Below are positions 8,041 through 15,086 of a DNA stretch of 15,086 nt, one piece after another; the first letter of the stretch is position 1, and every line of letters starts with the position of its first letter. The position numbers and the translations under genes were made by a program. Below the pieces are notes generated by a model. The model was not told the DNA's origin. It was given only the letters and a program-made list of their open reading frames with translations, and did not search any database. The stretch spans positions 1 to 15,086 of the forward strand of contig JAFZUH010000275.1 in NCBI GenBank assembly GCA_017618435.1. Direction: 5' to 3'. The DNA is from Bacteroidales bacterium (lineage in GTDB: Bacteria > Bacteroidota > Bacteroidia > Bacteroidales > WCHB1-69).

Positions 8041-8975
8041 CAACTGCAGTTGAGGCGATAAAACAGAAAGCATTGGAATTGGGTTTTTGCGATTGTGGCA
8101 TAACGGATTGTTCGCCCATTGCTCCCAATATTGTGCAAGCCTTTGAGCAAAGAATAGAGCAGCACAAAACGGCGGATATGTATTTTCTGTCCAACAATAT
8201 GGAAAAACGTTTTTCTCCACAAATGTTGGTGCCTGAAGCCAAAAGCATTGTTGTTGTTTTGGCAAACTATTATCAAAAAATTCAATACAAAGGAAAGTAC
8301 AAAATAGCCCTTTATGCTTGGGGTGAAGATTACCACAAGGTCGTGAAAAAAAAGTTGAAATTGTTGCAACAATTTATTGTGGAAAATATTGATAACAAAA
8401 GTGTTAATAGGTATTTTGTTGATACGGCACCAACAATGGACAAATATTTGGCCTATCGGGCAGGTTTGGGCTGGATAGGTAAAAATACGCTGCTGAACGG
8501 AAAATACGGCTCTTTTTGTTTTATCGGGCTATTGTTCACATCTTTGGAACTGGAAATAGACCAACCCATCACAACCAATCCTTGTCAGGATTGCGACCTT
8601 TGTATAAAGGCTTGTCCGACAAAAGCATTGTATCAGCCTTATAGTTTGGATGCAAATCTTTGTTGGTCATATCAAACCATTGAAAACAAGGAAAATATTC
8701 GTATTGAAAACAGCAATCAATCTTATATTTACGGTTGCGATATTTGTCAAAAAGTATGTCCTCATAACAAACATGTGGAAAATACGACCATAAAGGAATT
8801 TCAAACCAACAGTGATTTGTCGGATATTGATGACAAGCGATTGGACAGCATCACAACAGAAAGTTTTGAAACGCTGTTTGCCCATACACCCATTCATAGA
8901 ATCGGTTATGAAAAAATGAAAGCAAATATCAACATCATCAAAAAAGGCTTACAAACAAAGGACAATAAAAAATAA
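8037..8975 (+). CDS. queG: Epoxyqueuosine reductase
   Basis: Reduces epoxyqueuosine to queuosine at the wobble position of GUN-anticodon tRNAs, using cobalamin and two 4Fe-4S clusters. The 312-residue protein has the QueG order: an N-terminal domain with VDTAP (D129 is the expected acid residue), RAGLGWIGKNTLL (141-153), then the first ferredoxin motif with C183, C186, C189 and C193 (CxxCxxCxxxCP). C209 lies in LCWSYQTIE, the usual site of an extra ligand, and the second motif has C234, C237 and C241 (CDICQKVCPHN). The length fits the short form without C-terminal HEAT repeats. The start codon overlaps the stop of the lipoprotein gene (ATGA), so the two are translationally coupled. It is the last gene of the rel block. 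Confidence 0.95.
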   Translation: MTTAVEAIKQKALELGFCDCGITDCSPIAPNIVQAFEQRIEQHKTADMYFLSNNMEKRFSPQMLVPEAKSIVVVLANYYQKIQYKGKYKIALYAWGEDYHKVVKKKLKLLQQFIVENIDNKSVNRYFVDTAPTMDKYLAYRAGLGWIGKNTLLNGKYGSFCFIGLLFTSLELEIDQPITTNPCQDCDLCIKACPTKALYQPYSLDANLCWSYQTIENKENIRIENSNQSYIYGCDICQKVCPHNKHVENTTIKEFQTNSDLSDIDDKRLDSITTESFETLFAHTPIHRIGYEKMKANINIIKKGLQTKDNKK

Positions 8976-9032
8976 AAATATTTTTTCCCCGTTAATAATA
9001 TAATATAACTTAAAATAAAAAAGAAACAACCG

Positions 9033-10025
9033 ATGAAAATAGGATTAATAGGAGCAACAGGGCTTGTCGGCAGTGTAATGATAAAAGTTTTGGAAGAACG
9101 TGGTTTTGGACAATATCAATTGTTTCCGGCCGCTTCTGAACGGTCTATCGGCAAAAAAATCACCTTTAACGGGCAAGAAATTACTTTGCGGTCTGTGCAA
9201 GAGGTGATAGATGAAAAGATGGATATTGCTATTTTTTCGGCAGGGAGTGCAGCCTCTTTGATGTATGCTCCTTTGTTTGCCGAAAAAGGAACTTTTGTCG
9301 TAGACAACTCTTCGGCTTGGCGTATGTATGAGCATATTCCTTTGGTTGTGCCTCAAATCAATGCCAATGTATTAACTTCTGATGACAAAATTATTGCCAA
9401 TCCGAATTGCTCCACTATTCAAATGGTGATGGCATTGGCTCCTTTGCATAAAAAATACAAAATCAAACGGTTGGTTATTTCCACCTATCAATCGGTAACG
9501 GGAACGGGGCAAAAGGCCATAGAACAACTCTACCATGAGCGAAAGGGGGAACCTTGTCAGAAAGTTTATCCTTATCAGATAGATATGAATGTTTTGCCTC
9601 ATGGGGGAACATTTGAAGAAAACGGCTACACAACAGAAGAAACAAAGTTGGTGAACGAAACAAGAAAAATACTCAATGACAATACAATACAGATTACAGC
9701 CACCGTTGTCCGTGTGCCGGTAAGAGGCGGACACAGCGAGGCGGTAAACATCGAATTTGAAGAAGATTTTGATTTGAATGAGGTCAGACAATTGCTGTCA
9801 AATACACAAGGTGTTGTTGTTCAGGATAATCCGAAGGAGAACATTTATCCTATGCCTATTTTTGCAGAACATAAAGACGAAGTGTTCGTAGGTCGTATCA
9901 GAAGGGATTTCAGTCGGGAGAAAAGTTTGAATATATGGATTGTAGCGGATAATTTGAGAAAAGGTGCCGCAACCAATGCCATAGAAATAGCACAATATAT
10001 CATCAGTAAAAATTGGGTAAGATAA
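9033..10025 (+). CDS. asd: Aspartate-semialdehyde dehydrogenase
   Basis: Catalyses NADPH-dependent reduction of aspartyl phosphate to aspartate semialdehyde, the branch point to lysine and diaminopimelate, threonine and methionine. The 330 residues match the family. The nucleotide-binding motif GATGLVGS is at 7-14, the catalytic Cys is C126 in NPNCSTIQ, Q153 lies in TYQSVTGTG, and RVPVRGGHSE (227-236) carries the substrate-binding Arg and catalytic His (H234). The ATG at 9033 gives MKIGLIGATG, the expected N-terminus. The 57-base gap after queG is A/T-rich with no clear terminator and no exact TAnnTTTG box, so read-through from the rel block is possible. The patatin gene begins 5 bases after the stop. 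Confidence 0.95.
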   Translation: MKIGLIGATGLVGSVMIKVLEERGFGQYQLFPAASERSIGKKITFNGQEITLRSVQEVIDEKMDIAIFSAGSAASLMYAPLFAEKGTFVVDNSSAWRMYEHIPLVVPQINANVLTSDDKIIANPNCSTIQMVMALAPLHKKYKIKRLVISTYQSVTGTGQKAIEQLYHERKGEPCQKVYPYQIDMNVLPHGGTFEENGYTTEETKLVNETRKILNDNTIQITATVVRVPVRGGHSEAVNIEFEEDFDLNEVRQLLSNTQGVVVQDNPKENIYPMPIFAEHKDEVFVGRIRRDFSREKSLNIWIVADNLRKGAATNAIEIAQYIISKNWVR

Positions 10026-10030
10026 ATTTC

Positions 10031-12316
10031 ATGCAGAAACACAAACTACTTGTTGTTATTTTTGTTTTAGTGAGTCTGCACTTGCACGGGCAAAAAATCG
10101 GTCTTGTCCTTAGTGGCGGCGGGGCCAAAGGTATGGCTCATGTCGGTGTGATAAAAGCATTGGAAGAACAAGGTATCCCTATTGATTATGTGGCAGGTAC
10201 TTCTATGGGAGCCATTGTCGGAGGCTTGTATGCCGCCGGATATTCTGTCGAAGAAATGGAGAGGATATTTTCCAGTAAAGAATTCAGTTCTTGGGTAGAG
10301 GGAAAAATACATGAAGATTATGCGTACTATTTTCGCGAGGAAACACCTACATCGGCTTGGATAAAGTTGGGCGTTCATATAGATTCCAATAAAATAAGCC
10401 CCATTATACCTATCAATTTCATTGCTCCGACACAAATGGACTTTGCCTTTGTTGAAATATATTCAAGGGCAGAGGCGGCTGCAAAATACAATTTTGATAG
10501 TTTGTTTGTCCCTTTCAGGTGTGTCGCTACCGATATTACCAACGGCAAAGAGAAAGTTTTGTCCAAAAACAGCCTCAAAGATGCCATTCGTGCTTCAATG
10601 ACTTTTCCTTTTTATTTTCAACCGATTATGATAGACAGTTGTATGATGTACGATGGGGGAATGGTTAATAATTTTCCGACCGATGTTATGGAAAAAGATT
10701 TCCGGCCTGATTATATCATTGCGGTTGCCGTTGCCAAACAAGGTGAAGCCCCTTCTGACGAAAATCTGATGTCTATACTCAGTAGTATGTTGGTGAGCAA
10801 GCAAAGTTATACCGTTGATACCACTCATGCCATATTGATTCGGCCGAATGTGCCCAAATTAAGTGTTACTGATTTTACCAGAGGGCGAATGCTTGTCGAT
10901 GTCGGATACTGGACATTGCTGGACAGTTTGCCTGCTATCAGGAAACATATCAAAAACTATGTAACCCCACATGAAGTCGCCGAAAAACGCCAGAAATTCA
11001 GAGATAAATGGCCTAATATATACATCAAAGAAATCGAAACGCACGGCATAAGCAAATATCAAGCCTATGTGATAGAAAATTATATTTTCAAGAAAAATCA
11101 AATTATTGATTTGCAGTCTTTTAAAGAAAGGTATTTTCAATTGACAAGCGAACAGTATATCAAACACATTTACCCTACCTTGCATTTGATGGAAAACGAT
11201 ACTTGTTTCAAGGCTGTTTTGGATATTGAATTAAGCAAGCCCTTCAGTTTTCAATTTGGAGGTTATATAGCCACAAATGCACAGACAACGTTGTATTTGC
11301 AGTTGAAATACAATTTTTGGAGACGTTATTTTATGAGTGTCTATGCTGATGCTTATTTGGGAAAATTTTACAATTCGGTTATTGGTACGTTTCATATAAG
11401 CAGTTTGTCCGTCAAACAGTTTGACCAGGAAATAAAAGTAGGTTATAGTGTTTGGAATCATTTTAATACCACCAAAATATTTCGGGAAAGCGATAATCCT
11501 TCTTATTTGCTGTCCGATGAGTTTTTGATTAAATACAGGGTTGTTGCACCTGCCAAAAAGCATGGAAAATATGGTTTTATGTTCAATTTTGTCAATTCCA
11601 ATGCCAAATATTATGCCACCAACGCATATACCAGAAATGACACTTCTGATATTAATAGGTTTACGGCCTTTAATCCGAGATTGTTTTATGAATATAATAC
11701 ACAAGATTTCTCCTATTTTCCTACCAAAGGTTTAAAATTATCTGCCTCTATCGGTTATTATGTCGGTTTTGAAGCCAATAAACCCGGCAATACTTCCTAT
11801 GACATATTGACCACTCAGCATTTCAGGCATTGGCTGACACTTTATGCTGAAGCCAACAAGATATTCAATTGTGCCTCTGTTTATCGGATAGGACTTGCAG
11901 GTTATTTTGCCATGTCCAATATGCCCAATATGGCAAGTTTTACGGCGACAAAGTTGCGGTCTTTGAGTTTTTTGCCCAATCATGATGCTCTTTTACGCTA
12001 TATGCCCAATTATAGAGACCCTGCATTTTTGGCAGTGGGTTTGCAGAATATTTTTCCCGTTTACAAAAATTTGCAAGTACGCTTAGATGGTTATTTTTAT
12101 CAATCCATTTTTCCTATTGTAAGGCTTGATAATAACAAGAGTAAGTATGGAAATCCGTTTTCGACAAGAGCCTTTGTTATCCAGACTTCGGTGGCTTATA
12201 CGACAAAACTGGGACCTTTGAGTTTGAATTTGTCCTATTTTTCGCACAATGACCCCAAATGGATTTTCAATATTGGTTTTAGTTGCCTGTTTTTCAACGA
12301 GAAAGTATTCAAATAA
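10031..12316 (+). CDS. Patatin-like phospholipase with POTRA and outer-membrane barrel (type Vd autotransporter-like)
   Basis: The 761-residue protein starts with a signal peptide (MQKHKLLVVIFVLVSLHLHG). The patatin domain (about 22-230) has the oxyanion SGGGAKG at 28-34, nucleophile motif GTSMG with Ser58, and the DGG motif with Asp208, so the Ser-Asp dyad is complete. A POTRA-like stretch (about 331-402) and a beta-rich part with alternating aromatic residues (about 405-761) follow, as expected of a 16-strand barrel of the BamA/FhaC superfamily. The order patatin-POTRA-barrel and the length are those of PlpD and FplA, type Vd secreted phospholipases. Whether the lipase is released or stays surface-bound is unknown. 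I chose the ATG at 10031 over the in-frame TTG at 10013, which lies inside asd and adds six residues before the signal peptide. It follows asd by 5 bases and is probably co-transcribed. Confidence 0.88.
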   Translation: MQKHKLLVVIFVLVSLHLHGQKIGLVLSGGGAKGMAHVGVIKALEEQGIPIDYVAGTSMGAIVGGLYAAGYSVEEMERIFSSKEFSSWVEGKIHEDYAYYFREETPTSAWIKLGVHIDSNKISPIIPINFIAPTQMDFAFVEIYSRAEAAAKYNFDSLFVPFRCVATDITNGKEKVLSKNSLKDAIRASMTFPFYFQPIMIDSCMMYDGGMVNNFPTDVMEKDFRPDYIIAVAVAKQGEAPSDENLMSILSSMLVSKQSYTVDTTHAILIRPNVPKLSVTDFTRGRMLVDVGYWTLLDSLPAIRKHIKNYVTPHEVAEKRQKFRDKWPNIYIKEIETHGISKYQAYVIENYIFKKNQIIDLQSFKERYFQLTSEQYIKHIYPTLHLMENDTCFKAVLDIELSKPFSFQFGGYIATNAQTTLYLQLKYNFWRRYFMSVYADAYLGKFYNSVIGTFHISSLSVKQFDQEIKVGYSVWNHFNTTKIFRESDNPSYLLSDEFLIKYRVVAPAKKHGKYGFMFNFVNSNAKYYATNAYTRNDTSDINRFTAFNPRLFYEYNTQDFSYFPTKGLKLSASIGYYVGFEANKPGNTSYDILTTQHFRHWLTLYAEANKIFNCASVYRIGLAGYFAMSNMPNMASFTATKLRSLSFLPNHDALLRYMPNYRDPAFLAVGLQNIFPVYKNLQVRLDGYFYQSIFPIVRLDNNKSKYGNPFSTRAFVIQTSVAYTTKLGPLSLNLSYFSHNDPKWIFNIGFSCLFFNEKVFK

Positions 12317-12318
12317 TA

Positions 12319-13011
12319 CTATTTACCACAAAAATATTGTCTAATATCATCAACGGTGTGTAAAATTGTTTTGCAATGGCAATCTTGCAATTCCTGTTTG
12401 TTGCCGAAACCGTATAAAACACCTATAGAGGCAATTCCGGCCAAGTCGGCTCCTTCTATATCATATTTTCTGTCGCCTATCATGATGGCGTTTTCACGGG
12501 AAATATGATTGGTTTGCAAAACATAATTGATAACATCAACTTTGTCATGAAAAGTGTTGTCCAAACGACTGCCGCCGATGAAAGTGAAATAAGAGGTCAA
12601 TGAAAAATAGTCAATGATTTCTTTGGCAAAATTTTCCGGTTTGGACGTTGCCAAATATAATTGATACCCATTTGATTTTAAGGTTTGCAACAACGTTTCA
12701 ATACCTTTATAGAGTTTGTTTTCTTTCACCCCCTTGACGGCATAGCGTTCTCTGTATTTTTGTACGGCCAATCGGGTTTGGTCTTCGTTGAAATGATAGA
12801 AAATGCTGAAAGAATCGGACAATGGCGGTCCTATAAAGGCATACAGTTGCGACCTGTCCTCAACATGTATGCCGAAATGCGACAAAGCATAAGCTACCGA
12901 TTTGGTGATACCCTCACGGGAATCGATGAGGGTGCCGTCCAAGTCAAAAAGAATATGTTGAGGTCTTATAATTGACCGTTTTTCTGCATCAGTTTCAAGG
13001 TTTCCGTACAT
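12319..13011 (-). CDS. HAD-superfamily phosphatase, phosphoglycolate phosphatase-like
   Basis: A cytosolic Mg-dependent phosphatase of 230 residues. Motif I is FDLDGTLID with nucleophile D23 and acid D25, motif II is ATSKP (T122/S123), the motif III lysine is K157 in HDKVD, and motif IV is IGDRKYDIEGA with D180 and D184. A helical cap lies between motifs I and II (about 35-105), as in the Gph/PGP branch (subfamily IA). The substrate cannot be told from sequence: phosphoglycolate, pyrophosphate and nucleotide monophosphates are all possible. The only ATG before motif I is at 13011, 46 bases inside the end of sulP, so the genes overlap and the protein has about 16 residues before the core. The stop faces that of the patatin gene with 2 bases between them. 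No terminator is seen there. Confidence 0.88.
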   Translation of the reverse strand: MYGNLETDAEKRSIIRPQHILFDLDGTLIDSREGITKSVAYALSHFGIHVEDRSQLYAFIGPPLSDSFSIFYHFNEDQTRLAVQKYRERYAVKGVKENKLYKGIETLLQTLKSNGYQLYLATSKPENFAKEIIDYFSLTSYFTFIGGSRLDNTFHDKVDVINYVLQTNHISRENAIMIGDRKYDIEGADLAGIASIGVLYGFGNKQELQDCHCKTILHTVDDIRQYFCGK

Positions 13012-14675
13012 TCCTCAAACGTTTTGAAGGTATGGTCTTCGGGCAAAGTTTCCGGAATAAGTTTCATGGAAGTCAGCATATATAGGGGTTGCGGTTGTAT
13101 GATGGTCATAAAAACGATGATACCGCGTTGTTGCAAATCTTTAATGGCCGTTTCCATGGCATACAACCCCGATTGGTCCATAAAATTAACCAACCGCATT
13201 CTGATAATAACAATTTTTACATCTTGGGGTACATCGTGCATCACCTCTTGAAATCTTGTTATTGACCCGAAAAATATAGGTCCGTTCAATCGTTGAATGT
13301 AGATTTTGTGTTTGATGTTTTCAGGTATGCCGCCTTCATCGTGCCATGGACTTTCTTTGTCAAAATTGGTCATTTCGGTAGAGGAATAACTGCCTTCCAC
13401 CAAATCGCCGGCACGTTTCATAAACAAAACGCAGGCGATAACCATACCTATACCGACAGCGGTAAGCAAATCTACAAAGACGGTTACCAAAAAGACAACT
13501 ATCAGCACCACTGCATCGGCTCTCGGTATTTTGAACAAATCCTTAAAACCTTTGAAGTCTATAATACCTATCCCTACGGTTATCAGTATGCCCGCCAGTA
13601 CAGACAGGGGTACAAATTTTACCAAAGAGCCCAAACCCAACAATACTGTCAATAGGAAAACAGCATGCACCATGCCGCTAAGTTGGGTTCTGCCTCCTGA
13701 TTTTACATTGACAACGGTACGCATGGTTGCCCCTGCACCGGGAAGACCACAAAACAGACTTGCAATGGCATTGCCTATACCTTGACCCATCAATTCCTTG
13801 TTGGAATTGTGTTTGGTTTTGGTGATATTATCGGCGACAACAGAAGTCAATAGGGTGTCTATCGACCCCAAACCCGCCAATGTCAAGCCCGGAATAACCG
13901 CTGTTTTAAGTACCACAAGCCAATCTATACCATTGAGACTGATACTCTCTTTTAAAAAGAAAGGCAATGGAAACCCCGAAGGTATTTCGCCTATCGTTAA
14001 ACTGTTTTCTATCTTGCAGAAAAGGGCTATAACTGTCATGACTATCAATGCCACCAAGGTGGACGGCACCTTTTGGGTGATTTTCGGAAAAAGATAAATA
14101 ATCAATATTGTGCCTATTCCCAACAATAAGGCTTTGAGTGAAAATCCGCTGACAACGGCAGCAGGCAAATTCATCAAAAGACCTATCATATTGCCACTGC
14201 CTTTCAGTCCCAACAACGGATATATCTGTTGCAGAATAATGATGACACCTATACCGCTCATAAATCCCGACAAAACAGGGTAGGGTATGTAGCGTATGTA
14301 TTTCCCTATTTTTATAATACCGAAAAATATTTGGAACAGACCGCAGAAAATACCCGCCAAAGTCATGGATACAAGCACCGTGGAAATATCCGAAGACGAA
14401 GCCCATGTGGCACTCACCAGAGTGGCTGCGACAACGGTCATCGGACCTGTGGGGCCTGATATTTGGGAATGTGTGCCTCCAAACAAAGAGGCAAAAAAAC
14501 CTAACATGGTTGCTCCAACCAATCCTGCCAAAGCACCTATGGCTCCCGCTTCAGGTGCCGCTATGCCCGAAAAGGCTTGTATGCCGAATGCCAATGCTAA
14601 CGGTAAGGCAACTATACCTGCTGTGATACCTCCGAATAAATCACCGCGAATTGTACTTTTGTCAAATAGTTTCAT
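12966..14675 (-). CDS. SulP/SLC26 family anion transporter with STAS domain
   Basis: An inner-membrane transporter of 569 residues for an inorganic or small organic anion such as sulfate, bicarbonate or a dicarboxylate; sequence alone does not settle which. The membrane part (about 10-420) has the SulP signatures: GIVALPLALAFGI near the start, HSQISGPTGPMTVV (69-82) in the substrate region, SIDTLLTSVVADNITKTKHN (271-290) and GLPGAGATMRT (310-320). A cytosolic STAS domain (about 455-560) follows, with the conserved loop NFMDQSGLYAMETA around D500. There is no fused carbonic anhydrase or rhodanese. The ATG at 14675 gives MKLFDKSTIRGDLFGGITAG, a normal SulP N-terminus. A Bacteroidota promoter lies about 65 bases upstream. 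The HAD phosphatase gene overlaps its 3' end and is probably on the same transcript. Confidence 0.93.
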   Translation of the reverse strand: MKLFDKSTIRGDLFGGITAGIVALPLALAFGIQAFSGIAAPEAGAIGALAGLVGATMLGFFASLFGGTHSQISGPTGPMTVVAATLVSATWASSSDISTVLVSMTLAGIFCGLFQIFFGIIKIGKYIRYIPYPVLSGFMSGIGVIIILQQIYPLLGLKGSGNMIGLLMNLPAAVVSGFSLKALLLGIGTILIIYLFPKITQKVPSTLVALIVMTVIALFCKIENSLTIGEIPSGFPLPFFLKESISLNGIDWLVVLKTAVIPGLTLAGLGSIDTLLTSVVADNITKTKHNSNKELMGQGIGNAIASLFCGLPGAGATMRTVVNVKSGGRTQLSGMVHAVFLLTVLLGLGSLVKFVPLSVLAGILITVGIGIIDFKGFKDLFKIPRADAVVLIVVFLVTVFVDLLTAVGIGMVIACVLFMKRAGDLVEGSYSSTEMTNFDKESPWHDEGGIPENIKHKIYIQRLNGPIFFGSITRFQEVMHDVPQDVKIVIIRMRLVNFMDQSGLYAMETAIKDLQQRGIIVFMTIIQPQPLYMLTSMKLIPETLPEDHTFKTFEECTETLKLMQKNGQL

Positions 14676-14737
14676 TTTGAATATTTTTGTTGATTATCAA
14701 TAAAATATATGTTTTTTGTATCCGTTTTTTCATTGCC

Positions 14738-14755
14738 TGCAAAGATACAACTTTT
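14738..14755 (-). promoter_or_regulatory. Bacteroidota-type promoter for sulP, -7 box TATCTTTG
   Basis: On the minus strand TATCTTTG occupies 14747-14740 and matches TAnnTTTG. It sits in AAAAGTTGTATCTTTGCA, identical over 18 bases to the rel promoter. A T-rich stretch (TCATTTTC) is roughly where a -33 element would be, but it is not an exact TTTG. Transcription would start near 14733, about 58 bases before the sulP start. Confidence 0.7.
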
Positions 14756-14778
14756 TTAGTTTGAAAATGAGAGTTTAG

Positions 14779-14826
14779 AAATGCCCTCCCCCCCAACCCC
14801 TCTCCAATGTGGAGAGGGGAGCATTT
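14779..14826. repeat. C/G-rich palindromic element
   Basis: CCCCTCTCCA (14797-14806) and TGGAGAGGGG (14810-14819) form a perfect 10-bp stem with a 3-base loop. Outside it, AAATGC (14779-14784) pairs with GCATTT (14821-14826), so the element is an imperfect palindrome of about 48 bases. The 7-mer AGAAATG occurs on both sides (14777-14783 and 14829-14835). The composition contrasts with the A/T-rich surroundings. It resembles the CCCCTCTCC...GGAGAGGGG interspersed repeats seen in many bacterial genomes; I infer a non-coding repeat unit, not a terminator, since no T-run follows on either strand. Confidence 0.7.
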
Positions 14827-14884
14827 TAAGAAATGATTTTCGTAGGGCTGTTATACTATGGCAGCCGTGTTTTTTTGTTTTTAT

Positions 14885-14917
14885 AACACTTTCTTTGATA
14901 ACCCCAAAGAAAGTGTT
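14885..14917. repeat. Perfect 13-bp inverted repeat
   Basis: AACACTTTCTTTG (14885-14897) and CAAAGAAAGTGTT (14905-14917) are exact reverse complements around the 7-base loop ATAACCC. The following bases (GCAAAGAAAAGG) repeat the CAAAGAAA core once more as a direct repeat. It resembles the CTTTCTTTG...CAAAGAAAG palindromes scattered in many Bacteroidota and proteobacterial genomes. No coding function is apparent. Confidence 0.75.
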
Positions 14918-14930
14918 GCAAAGAAAAGGT

Positions 14931-14956
14931 CTTGCGGCAGCCGCAGGCTGTTTTTT
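14931..14956 (+). terminator. Terminator-like GC-rich hairpin with T-run
   Basis: CTTGCGGC (14931-14938) pairs with GCCGCAGG (14940-14947), with one wobble; in practice the loop would open to three bases. CTG and then six T residues (14951-14956) follow. It has the shape of a (+) strand terminator, but no (+) gene lies between it and the sulP promoter, so it may simply be the tail of the repeat element beside it. Confidence 0.45.
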
Positions 14957-15086
14957 ATTTTTACGATACTTCTTTTAAAATTCGCTAACTAAAATAGAAA
15001 TATTGTTGGTATAAGAAATGTGAGAAAAGAACTAAAAATGGGGAAACTTATCGCTAAAACTGCAAACCCATTATGTGTTTCATAGG

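Larger units (their letters stand above)
14756..15086. other. Gene-free stretch with palindromes, upstream of sulP
   Basis: These 331 bases hold the two palindromes and the hairpin listed separately. The remainder (about 14957-15086) is A/T-rich, and I see no gene, tRNA or CRISPR repeat in it. The longest open frame here (14781-14978) is made of the repeat sequences themselves. A 15-codon frame at 15038-15085 (start ATG GGG AAA) has no support. Whatever gene lies beyond the right edge is not visible. Confidence 0.6.

Noticed and set aside
8976..9032. Promoter or terminator between queG and asd
   Set aside because: The A/T-rich gap has a TATTTTTT stretch near 8979 but no exact TAnnTTTG box, and the A/T palindrome there has no GC stem. 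I cannot support either call.
10013..10030. TTG at 10013 as the patatin gene start
   Set aside because: It lies inside asd and adds MGKINF before a complete signal peptide that begins with the ATG at 10031.
12685..12975. 96-codon (+) open frame antisense to the HAD gene, and similar (+) frames at 13024-14703
   Set aside because: They are antisense shadows of the HAD and sulP genes, which carry complete family motifs on the minus strand.
14781..14978. 65-codon open frame (+) starting MPSPPTPLQCGEG
   Set aside because: It is composed of the two palindromic repeats and their spacer. Proline-rich and low-complexity frames of this sort are typical by-products of such repeats, and no promoter or homologous family is apparent.
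15038..15085. 15-codon open frame at the right edge
   Set aside because: It is too short, with no promoter or conserved motif, and ends within the window.

Overview
The window looks like a chromosome segment of a member of the Bacteroidota, most likely Bacteroidales. The evidence is a type IX secretion (T9SS) C-terminal sorting domain on a giant surface protein, a DUF4292 lipoprotein, Bacteroidota-type promoter boxes (TAnnTTTG) in front of two transcription units, A-rich leaders without clear Shine-Dalgarno sequences, and AT-rich codon use. Every large gene shows a recognisable family signature except for the exact role of the repeat protein and the substrate of the transporter.

Layout. Positions 1-4797 (+) hold the 3' part of a very large secreted repeat protein. 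It is an array of glycine-rich, asparagine-rich turns like those of chlamydial polymorphic membrane proteins, then a beta-sandwich and a T9SS sorting domain. A hairpin terminator follows at 4824-4852. A promoter at about 4897 starts a tightly packed (+) block: rel/spoT (4986-7220), a DUF4292 lipoprotein (7198-8040, overlapping rel) and queG (8037-8975, ATGA overlap). After a 57-base gap come asd (9033-10025) and, 5 bases later, a two-part patatin/outer-membrane barrel protein that resembles type Vd autotransporters (10031-12316). On the opposite strand, sulP (14675-12966), a SLC26/SulP anion transporter with a STAS domain, is followed by an overlapping HAD phosphatase gene (13011-12319). That gene runs head-on into the patatin gene with 2 bases between the stop codons. 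The last 411 bases (14676-15086) hold the sulP promoter and then a gene-free stretch with strong palindromes that look like interspersed repeats.

How the genes fit together. rel (ppGpp synthesis and hydrolysis), queG (last step of queuosine synthesis in tRNA) and asd (aspartate-family amino acids) are housekeeping functions. Their packing suggests shared transcription rather than a dedicated pathway. Three products are expected at the cell surface: the T9SS repeat protein, the DUF4292 lipoprotein and the patatin-barrel protein.

I did not find a clearly new multi-gene system. The points most worth a second look are the in-register 114-residue super-repeat in the giant protein, the type Vd-like phospholipase, and the palindromic elements at the right end.
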